Shown here: positions 19,676-25,798 of the stretch, one piece after another | How the letters are laid out: each line of letters starts with the position of its first letter | Numbering within the stretch: position 1 is the stretch's first letter | Source of the DNA: a virus | Length of the DNA stretch: 25,798 nucleotides | Virus record (IMG/VR): IMGVR_UViG_3300046517_001220 | Location: 1-25,798 of that record | Direction: 5' to 3' (one strand) | The notes under the pieces: generated by a model | Told to the model about the DNA's origin: nothing | Seen by the model: the letters and a program-made list of their open reading frames with translations, nothing else | Database searches by the model: none | Made by a program: the position numbers and the translations under genes

Positions 19676-20170
19676 ATGGGAAAACGCGGGCCGCGTCGAG
19701 TGCCGACGCATCTGAGATTATTGCGCGGCAACCCTGGCCATCAAACACTGCCCAGGGATGAGCCGCAGCCAGCCATTGCACAAACACTGGAGCCGCCGCC
19801 TTTCCTGATTGGCTATGCCAAGGAGGAATGGATTGAGGTGGCGCAGGAGCTGCACCGCCTCAAATTGTTGAGCCGTGTTGATACCAAGCCGTTGGCTGCC
19901 TACTGCCAGGCCTATGCCATTTGGCGCATGGCCGTTGAAGCCTTCACTGAAATCTCGGCGCGTGATCCGCAGATGCATGGCCTGATGATCAAAGCTGCCA
20001 ATGGCACACCCTTGCAAAATCCTGTGCTGCTGACAGCCAGGCAGGCTGCCCAGGACATGGTGAGGTTTGCATCCGAATTTGGCTTCACCCCTGCAGCCAG
20101 GTCACGCATTTCCACCAGCAACAGCGAAGTGGCTGAAAGCAAGTTTGGCAACCTCATCCTCGCAGGCTAA
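19676..20170 (+). CDS. terS: Terminase small subunit, P27 family
   Basis: This is a 164-residue protein starting MGKRGPRRVPTHLRLLRGNPGH, a classic P27 (Terminase_4) beginning. It is followed by EPPPFLIGYAKEEWIEVAQELHRL, DTKPLAAYCQAYAIWRMA, and near the end FASEFGFTPAARSRIS. Small terminases bind the packaging site and recruit the large subunit. The ATG is four bases after the glycosyltransferase stop; a ribosome site is weak, so coupling is likely. Its last 26 bases overlap the large terminase. Confidence 0.9.
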   Translation: MGKRGPRRVPTHLRLLRGNPGHQTLPRDEPQPAIAQTLEPPPFLIGYAKEEWIEVAQELHRLKLLSRVDTKPLAAYCQAYAIWRMAVEAFTEISARDPQMHGLMIKAANGTPLQNPVLLTARQAAQDMVRFASEFGFTPAARSRISTSNSEVAESKFGNLILAG

Positions 20171-21725
20171 GCGCACCAAGGACAGCAGGCAGCGCGCCAA
20201 GGACGTTATTGATTTTATCGAATGCCTGACCGTGCCCAGCGGCAACGGCCAGGGTGAGCTGTTCAAGCTGCAAAAGTGGCAGAAAGACTTTATCCGCGAC
20301 ATTTATGAGCCTGCACTGCCGGATGGTCGGCGCGTGGTGCGCAGAGCCATTTTGTCGATGGCGCGCAAGAATGGCAAAACCGCACTGATTGCCTGCCTGG
20401 CTTTGGCGCACCTGGTTGGTCCTGAAGCTCGGCACAACAGTGAAATCTATTCCGCTGCAAACGACCGCGACCAGGCTGGCATCATCTTCAAATTTGCCAA
20501 GCAGATTGTTGAGCTCGAACCCGAGCTGAGCCGCAAGGTGGAAATCATCACCTCCACCAAGACCATGGTGGTGCGCAGCATGGGGTCGATGTACCGCGCC
20601 ATATCTGCCGAGGCCGGGACCAAGCACGGCTATCTGCCCACCTTGGTGATTTATGATGAGCTGGCCCAGGCCAAAAATCGCGACCTCTATGATGTGCTGG
20701 ACACCTCATTTGGAGCTGCGCGCGAGCCGCTGTTCATTGTCATTTCAACGCAGAGCAATGATCCTGAGCATGTTCTCTCGCAATTGATTGATGATGGCCT
20801 GGGCGAAGATCCGACCATTGTTTGCCATCTGTTCGCGGCCGATGAGGATTGCGACCTGGATGACCACGAGCAATGGAAAAAAGCCAACCCGGCTCTGGGA
20901 ATTTTTAGAGACCGTGATGACTTCGTGGCATCCATCGACAAGGCAAAGCGCATGCCTGCCGAGGAACCGAAAGTCAGGAACCTGCTGCTCAATCAGCGGG
21001 TGTCACCAGCAGCCACTTTGATCAGCCGCGCCGAATGGATGGCTTGCGCCGGCGCAGTCACATTCACACCAGGTGAGGAAGTGTACCTGGCGCTGGACCT
21101 GTCCAATGTCCTGGACCTGACCGCGCTGCTGATGTGTTCAACCGATGATGTGGCTCGCATCCAGCCCTATTTCTGGAAGCCGGATGACCCGCTGGGCGAA
21201 CAAAGCTTCAGGGATTTTGGCTCAGGCAATTACAGATACCTGGAATGGAAAAACGCCGGGCATATCCAGACCACGCCCGGCAAGTCGGTCAACAAGGAAA
21301 TCATTGCCCGGCACATTGCTGAGCTGACCCAGCTCTATAACGTCAAGGCGCTGGCTTATGACCGATGGCGCATTGAAGATTTGTTGCGCGAGTTTGACCG
21401 TATCGGCCTGCAATCCTTCAAGGAAGGTGACAAGGGTGATGGGCTTAGGCTGGTGCCCTGGGGTCAAGGCTTCAAGGATATGGCACCGGCCATCGATGCG
21501 CTCGCCATCGCGGTGACAGATGGCAAGCTGATCCATCCCAGCAATCCCTGCCTGAGCTGGAACATGGCGAACGCGATCGCAGTCATGGACCCGTCAGGCA
21601 ATCGCAAGCTGGACAAAGAAAAATCGCGCATGCGCATCGACGGTGCAGTGGCACTGGCCATGCTCATGGGCCTGCGTTCGCGCGACCGCATCCGACAAGT
21701 CGATATTGAAACCATGATCGTATGA
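20145..21725 (+). CDS. terL: Terminase large subunit (HK97-type), apparently non-ATG start
   Basis: This is about 526 residues from a TTG at 20145. No ATG or GTG exists between the TerS overlap and the start of conserved sequence, so the start is uncertain (another TTG at 20067 would overlap TerS far more). ATPase: ARKNGKT (about 73-79, Walker A), LVIYDE (about 167-172, Walker B). Nuclease: LALDLS (about 315) and LAYDRWRIEDL, later DGAVALAML. It translocates and cuts DNA during packaging. The family is Terminase_1-like. The overlap of 26 bases with TerS suggests coupling. Confidence 0.92.
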   Translation: MATSSSQAKRTKDSRQRAKDVIDFIECLTVPSGNGQGELFKLQKWQKDFIRDIYEPALPDGRRVVRRAILSMARKNGKTALIACLALAHLVGPEARHNSEIYSAANDRDQAGIIFKFAKQIVELEPELSRKVEIITSTKTMVVRSMGSMYRAISAEAGTKHGYLPTLVIYDELAQAKNRDLYDVLDTSFGAAREPLFIVISTQSNDPEHVLSQLIDDGLGEDPTIVCHLFAADEDCDLDDHEQWKKANPALGIFRDRDDFVASIDKAKRMPAEEPKVRNLLLNQRVSPAATLISRAEWMACAGAVTFTPGEEVYLALDLSNVLDLTALLMCSTDDVARIQPYFWKPDDPLGEQSFRDFGSGNYRYLEWKNAGHIQTTPGKSVNKEIIARHIAELTQLYNVKALAYDRWRIEDLLREFDRIGLQSFKEGDKGDGLRLVPWGQGFKDMAPAIDALAIAVTDGKLIHPSNPCLSWNMANAIAVMDPSGNRKLDKEKSRMRIDGAVALAMLMGLRSRDRIRQVDIETMIV

Positions 21726-21737
21726 GGGAGACAGAAC

Positions 21738-22127
21738 ATGCCGCTGGAAATTATTGACGGGCCAACCATCGAAGCCGGGGAAAGTTTGTCCGATGGTGCT
21801 GACTGCTCAGCTGGTGAGATTGTCAGGATCACTGTGCCGCAGGAATTTACCGAGGCCAACCTGACATTCCAGGTGTCCACGGACGGCAATCTGTTTAATG
21901 ACCTGTATGACAGTGATGGTGATGAAATCACTGTGACTGCAAAACCGGACACCGGCATTGCCATCCACGGCCTGTGGACGCACTCAATTGCCTTCATCAA
22001 ATTCAGGTCAGGGACGCGCGAACATCCAGTGGTGCAGCGCGAAGCCTGCAAGTTCGCCATCGCCATCGAGACACCCGTTGGCGCGGCCTCGATGAGTGAA
22101 CCGATCCCGCCATCCCGCAAACGATGA
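21738..22127 (+). CDS. Beta-rich hypothetical head-region protein
   Basis: This 129-residue protein is preceded by GAGGGAGACAGAAC. The sequence alternates strands: GEIVRITVPQEFTEANLTFQVSTDG, then LFNDLYDSDGDEITVTAKP, then HSIAFIKFRSGTREHPVVQ. I recognise it as a conserved gene in this position (between TerL and capsid/portal) in rhizobial phages, predicted as a beta-sandwich. A decoration or connector role is possible but unproven. It overlaps the next microprotein (ATGA). Confidence 0.65.
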   Translation: MPLEIIDGPTIEAGESLSDGADCSAGEIVRITVPQEFTEANLTFQVSTDGNLFNDLYDSDGDEITVTAKPDTGIAIHGLWTHSIAFIKFRSGTREHPVVQREACKFAIAIETPVGAASMSEPIPPSRKR

Positions 22128-22216
22128 ATAACGGCTCATGGCTGGTGCTGATCATGGCAATGATCGCTGCCGTGATCCTGGGCGTTTGGCTATCCGGCAC
22201 TTGGAATTGCTGCTGA
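22124..22216 (+). CDS. 30-residue single-pass membrane microprotein
   Basis: The frame from ATG at 22124, overlapping the previous stop (ATGA), to TGA at 22216 codes for MNNGS followed by one hydrophobic helix (WLVLIMAMIAAVILGVWL) and a tail ending in NCC. It fills the small gap before the capsid gene exactly. The helix and both junctions argue for a real membrane peptide. Function is unknown. Confidence 0.5.
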   Translation: MNNGSWLVLIMAMIAAVILGVWLSGTWNCC

Positions 22217-22229
22217 AGGAAACAAATCC

Positions 22230-24326
22230 ATGAACCAGAGAATGCCGCCACCGGATGATGATGAGGATTATTCCGATTTCATGGACCGCTGCACCCTGGA
22301 GCTGGACCAGGATGAATGTCAGGACATCTGGGATGAGGAACGCAGCGGTGGTGACAACATCATCCGCAAGACGCATGCGCAAAAAGTCGAGGGCATGGAA
22401 TTTGTCATGTCCGACGAGACGCCAGACCGCATGGACGACATCATCATGGCGGATGGCTGGGAGCTGGACAACTTCAAGAAAAACCCGATTGCACTGTTCG
22501 GCCATCGCAGTGATTTCCCGATAGGCAAGTGGAGCAATCTGCGTGTTGAGAATAAGCAACTGCGCGGCCAGCTCGAGCTGGCACCAGCAGGCACCTCAGA
22601 GCGCATTGATGAAATCAGAAGGCTGATCGAGGCTGGAATATTGCGCGCGGTGTCGGTCGGCTTCCATCCAAAAGAGTCGGTGGCGCTGGATCATAAAAAT
22701 CCGTTCAGCGGCTACAAATTCACCAAGCAGGAATTGATCGAAACCAGCCTGGTCAGTGTGCCAGCAAATCCGAATGCACTGGCTGTGGCCAAGTCACTGA
22801 AGATTTCACCCGAAACGCAGCAACTCGTTTTTGCCGGGCATGGCAGACGAAACGCTTTGCTGCGGCGCGGGCTCACCGGCGGGCATGCCGATCCCAAGAT
22901 GCAAAACAGAAAGGGCGCGACCATGTCGTTAGCTCAACGCATTGTTGAAATGGAAAAAGGCCTGCTGGAAAAAACCGACAAGCTGGCTGCCTTCCATGAA
23001 AGCAAAGGCAACGGAAACTACAGCGACGAAGATATTGAGACAGTCGGCAAGTCGAATGCCGAAATCCAGCGCGATGAAAAGCTGCTGGCCGTGTTGCGCG
23101 AGTCCGAGAAAAGCATGGGCAAGGCCAGTGATGACGGTGGCCGCACGGTCGTGTCTCATGCAGCCAAGGCCAATGGCTCAACCTCCATCGTCACGCCGCC
23201 GCGACCCTTCAATGTCGCAACGAAAAAACTGTCACCGCTCGATCTGTTGTGCAGGGCTGGTGCCATCCAGGTGCTTGCGCATCGCGATCACAAGCCTGCT
23301 GCTGAAATCTGCCGCATGGTGTACGGCGACGACGAAGCCACCAGGGCCGTGCTTGATTGGCAAATCAAGGCGGCAAGCGCCCCAGCCATGACCACGGTCA
23401 CCGGCTGGGCTGCTGAGCTGGTGCAGCAGATCGTTGTTGACTTCATGGCAACCCTCTATCCGAAATCAATCTACCCGAGGTTTTCGAGTTTAGGGCTGAG
23501 CCTCAGTTTCGGCCGCAACGGCAAGATCATCATTCCGACCAGGAGCCGCACACCGACAATTGCTGGCTCATTCGTCGGTGAAGGTTTGCCCATCCCGGTT
23601 CGCCAGGGTGCCTTCACATCGCAAACCTTGCTGCCGAAAAAGATGGCAGTCATCACCACATGGACGCGCGAGATTGATGAACACTCAATCCCGGCGATTG
23701 AAGGCCTGCTGCGTGATGCCATCCAGACCGACACCGCAATCGCATTGGACAGTGTTTTGATTGACAGCAATGCGGCAACGGTCATCCGGCCTGCAGGTAT
23801 CCTCAACGGTGTCTCAGGCCTGACCCCAACAGCAGGCGGCGGCTTCACTGCCCTGGTCGGTGACATCAAAGCACTGACCAATGCATTGCTGACAGGAACG
23901 CTGGGCAATGTGCGCAATCCGTGCTGGTTGATGAACCCGGCCCAGGTCAACAGCATTGGCTTGGTGGCAGCTCCTGGTGCGGGTGTGTTCCCGTTCCGCG
24001 AGGAAATCGGCACCGGCAGGCTGGGCGGCTGGCCGGTCATCGACAGCGGCACAGTGCCACTCGGCACAGTGATCGTGGCCGATGCTGCAGATTTTGTCAG
24101 TGTGACGGGTGACGGACCCAGGTTCGAAATTTCGGACCAGGCAACCTTGCACATGGAGGATACTGCGCCGACTGACATCAGCACATCCGGCACCCCGGCC
24201 GTGGTTGCCTATCCGGCGAAGTCGATGTTCCAGACCGACAGCCTGGCGCTTCGCCTCATCATGCCCATCAACTGGACATTGCGCCGCACTGGTGTGGTGG
24301 CCTGGGTGGCCGGAGTAACCTGGTAA
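22230..24326 (+). CDS. Prohead protease fused to major capsid protein (HK97-type)
   Basis: This is a 698-residue protein with AAGGAAA seven bases before the ATG. Residues about 48-190 are a S78/U35 prohead protease: His92 in ALFGHRSDFPIGKW, Ser173 in ELIETSLVSVPANPNA. Residues about 232-310 form a coiled-coil scaffolding (delta-like) part. Residues about 340-698 are an HK97-fold capsid domain (for example WAAELVQQIVVDFM, FGRNGKIIIPTRS, SDQATLHMEDTAPT, SLALRLIMPINWTLRR). The protease would release the capsid by cutting near the scaffold. An internal ATG at 22923 (Met232) with AGAAAGGGCG upstream could give the scaffold-capsid part alone. Confidence 0.92.
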   Translation: MNQRMPPPDDDEDYSDFMDRCTLELDQDECQDIWDEERSGGDNIIRKTHAQKVEGMEFVMSDETPDRMDDIIMADGWELDNFKKNPIALFGHRSDFPIGKWSNLRVENKQLRGQLELAPAGTSERIDEIRRLIEAGILRAVSVGFHPKESVALDHKNPFSGYKFTKQELIETSLVSVPANPNALAVAKSLKISPETQQLVFAGHGRRNALLRRGLTGGHADPKMQNRKGATMSLAQRIVEMEKGLLEKTDKLAAFHESKGNGNYSDEDIETVGKSNAEIQRDEKLLAVLRESEKSMGKASDDGGRTVVSHAAKANGSTSIVTPPRPFNVATKKLSPLDLLCRAGAIQVLAHRDHKPAAEICRMVYGDDEATRAVLDWQIKAASAPAMTTVTGWAAELVQQIVVDFMATLYPKSIYPRFSSLGLSLSFGRNGKIIIPTRSRTPTIAGSFVGEGLPIPVRQGAFTSQTLLPKKMAVITTWTREIDEHSIPAIEGLLRDAIQTDTAIALDSVLIDSNAATVIRPAGILNGVSGLTPTAGGGFTALVGDIKALTNALLTGTLGNVRNPCWLMNPAQVNSIGLVAAPGAGVFPFREEIGTGRLGGWPVIDSGTVPLGTVIVADAADFVSVTGDGPRFEISDQATLHMEDTAPTDISTSGTPAVVAYPAKSMFQTDSLALRLIMPINWTLRRTGVVAWVAGVTW

Positions 24327-24345
24327 GTTCTAAACCGGGAAAATA

Positions 24346-24378
24346 AGCGGGTCGGACTTTTTCCGGCCCGCTCTTTTT
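24346..24378 (+). terminator. Rho-independent terminator after the capsid gene
   Basis: A 10-bp stem AGCGGGTCGG (24346-24355) with CCGGCCCGCT (24363-24372), one G-U pair in RNA, has a loop of seven bases, followed by C and five T residues (24374-24378). It lies 20 bases after the capsid stop. It likely lowers transcription of the portal and later genes relative to the capsid. Confidence 0.8.
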
Positions 24379-24413
24379 CCGGCTCCCTCTTTTGCAACAG
24401 AAAGGCAAATCCA

Positions 24414-24734
24414 ATGACCGACAACACTGCCGACCAGGCCGCCAAGCAGTCGCAGGAGGCGGAAAAGAAACGCACCGAGGACACCAAGAAAAAACTCGGT
24501 GAGGAAAGACAGGCGCGCGAGAAGGCCAGCAAGGAGCGCGAAAAGACCGCGAGCGAAACCAAGCCGACACCGACGCAGGAGGAAAATGACCTTGCTGCAT
24601 CCGGTGTGCATGTCACCGAGCATGAGGATGACGGCAGCGGGCCTGACCCGACTGTGCCGCAAACCAAGGACAGCAAGCAGGCTGAGGCCAACAAGCCAAA
24701 GGCTGGTTATTCGACCAGGGCCACCACGGCATGA
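24414..24734 (+). CDS. Highly charged disordered/coiled-coil small protein
   Basis: This 106-residue protein follows AGAAAGGCAAATCC. Residues 1-50 are rich in Lys/Glu (QEAEKKRTEDTKKKLGEERQ), predicted helical. The rest is Thr/Pro/Asp-rich, with a conserved-looking DLAASGVHVTEHEDDGSG and TKAGYSTRATTA-like end. It lies between the capsid and portal genes and overlaps the portal start (ATGA). It could be a scaffold-like or accessory head protein; no family is recognised. Confidence 0.6.
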   Translation: MTDNTADQAAKQSQEAEKKRTEDTKKKLGEERQAREKASKEREKTASETKPTPTQEENDLAASGVHVTEHEDDGSGPDPTVPQTKDSKQAEANKPKAGYSTRATTA

Positions 24735-25798
24735 CCGTGCGTGGATTTTTGTCGCGCGTTGCGGGCCAGCTCATCGGTAAAGGCGAAGGCGATTACCGAC
24801 CTGGCCCGTATTTTTTGCCGATCACTGGCGGCTGGCTGCCAGCTGGTGCAACCGACAACTGGTGGCAGAAGGGCTACACGCCCATCAATGGCGCATCCTC
24901 GGCCATGGTCGAGGCCTGCGTGTCTGCTTATGCGCAGACCGTTGCCATGTGTCCTGGTGATCATTGGCGGCTGAATACAAAGGGCGGCCGCGATCGCGTT
25001 GACAATTCATCTTTGGCCAGGCTGCTGCGCCATCCCAATGACTACCAATCGGCCTCTGACTTTCTGCTTAATGCCACGCGCATGCTCTACCTGGATGGCA
25101 ATTGCTATGCCTTGGCGCTGCGCAATGCCCGCTATGAAATTGATGAACTGCACTTGATGGACAGCAATATGAGTTTTCCGCGCGTGGCGGAGAACGGTGA
25201 GATTTTTTATTCCCTTGAGGGCAATGACATCATTGCGCGGCGGCTCAACGGCGAAGAACTAAGCCCGGTGCCGATGCGCGATGTGCTGCACGTGCGCCTG
25301 CATGTGTCGCGCCGCTTCCCGCGACCGCTGATGGGTGAGAGCCCGCTGGTGTCTGCCTATGATGACATCGGCATTGGCAGCGCAATCGCGGCCCAGCAAA
25401 CCAATTTCTATCGCAACCAGGCGCGGCCCAGCGCTGTGCTGTCAACCGACCTGGTGCTGAGCAAGGACCAGACGCAGGATTTGCGCGACAGATGGAATGA
25501 CCAGGCCAAGGGATTGCACCAGGGTGGCACACCCATCCTGACAGCTGGCCTGAAGGTGCAGCCCTGGTCAGTCGGTTCAAAGGATGCAGCCACTGCTGAC
25601 ATCCTCAAGCTGTCCAATGAACACATTGCATTGGCATTTCGCATCCCGCTGCAAATCTTTGGCATCGGCGGCACCACCTACTCATCCACCGAGCTGCTGA
25701 TGCAAAGCTGGATCGCATCCGGCTTAGGCTTTGCCCTCAACCATATCGAGGAAGCTTTCGGCGTTCTGTTTGATCTTGAAGGGCAGCCAGATGAATAC
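24731..25798 (+). CDS. Portal protein (HK97-type), truncated by the window end
   Basis: The ATG at 24731 overlaps the previous stop. 356 codons are open to the window end. The sequence matches the Phage_portal (HK97) family: NWWQKGYTPINGASSAMVEACVS, LLRHPNDYQSASDFL, TRMLYLDGNCYALALR, LHVRLHVSRRFPRPLMGESPL, then TNFYRNQARPSAVLS, VQPWSVGSKDAATADILKLS and FRIPLQIFGIGG. Portals form the dodecameric vertex ring through which DNA is packaged. The C-terminal part is missing. Its position downstream of the capsid fusion is unusual. Confidence 0.9.
   Translation, partial: MTVRGFLSRVAGQLIGKGEGDYRPGPYFLPITGGWLPAGATDNWWQKGYTPINGASSAMVEACVSAYAQTVAMCPGDHWRLNTKGGRDRVDNSSLARLLRHPNDYQSASDFLLNATRMLYLDGNCYALALRNARYEIDELHLMDSNMSFPRVAENGEIFYSLEGNDIIARRLNGEELSPVPMRDVLHVRLHVSRRFPRPLMGESPLVSAYDDIGIGSAIAAQQTNFYRNQARPSAVLSTDLVLSKDQTQDLRDRWNDQAKGLHQGGTPILTAGLKVQPWSVGSKDAATADILKLSNEHIALAFRIPLQIFGIGGTTYSSTELLMQSWIASGLGFALNHIEEAFGVLFDLEGQPDEY

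Noticed and set aside
1-25798. tRNA genes or an integrated tRNA attachment site
   Set aside because: No cloverleaf or TTCGAATCC-type 3' end was recognised on either strand by eye; a tRNA scan would settle it.

Overview
The window is part of the genome of a tailed, temperate siphovirus-type phage that infects an alphaproteobacterium, most likely a member of the Rhizobiales/Hyphomicrobiales. The phage assignment rests on P27-type small terminase, large terminase, an HK97-type protease-capsid fusion, an HK97-type portal, tail genes and a cell-wall amidase. The host assignment rests on a GcrA-type regulator, a family confined almost entirely to alphaproteobacteria, and on many small genes that resemble those of rhizobial phages. 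No tRNA, rRNA, CRISPR array or insertion sequence was seen.

Layout. (1) 2-3897, plus strand: the end of the tail module with a collagen-like tail fibre, then a membrane-anchored small protein and a DPBB plus amidase endolysin, closed by a strong terminator at 3991-4025. (2) 4047-5533, minus strand: a tyrosine integrase and a coupled 54-residue membrane protein. (3) 5879-7097, plus strand: four small early genes, including a zinc-ribbon protein and a ParB-like protein. (4) 7135-12412, minus strand: one tightly overlapping operon of about 15-17 genes. It holds a zinc-ribbon/HTH protein, a probable single-strand annealing protein, Gp157, an HNH-AP2 endonuclease, an excisionase-like HTH protein and several microproteins. 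(5) 12422-13256: the control region, with a CI-like repressor, a Cro-like gene and two promoters that carry the same operator in their spacers. (6) 13256-18030, plus strand: Cro-like, GcrA-like, winged-helix, DUF1376, HTH, two HNH and several unknown genes. (7) 18133-19671: a ParB-domain protein followed by a TET-associated-type glycosyltransferase. (8) 19676-25798: TerS, TerL, two small genes, the protease-capsid fusion, a terminator, a charged small protein and the portal, which runs off the window end.

How it works together. The CI-like protein and the Cro-like protein probably compete for one operator sequence present in both the leftward early promoter (12438-12467) and the rightward promoter (13218-13246). 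This would switch the recombination/replication operon and the regulatory/late arm together. Lysis, integrase and early genes are contiguous, so the sequence looks like the circular or vegetative phage form rather than an integrated prophage.

The most unusual parts are: the ParB-glycosyltransferase pair without a visible TET/JBP oxygenase; the shared spacer operators with an apparently leaderless cro-type transcript; the GcrA homologue; an amber codon inside what looks like a longer DUF1376 frame; and a protease-capsid fusion placed upstream of the portal. All functions are inferred from sequence recognition by eye. No database search was run.
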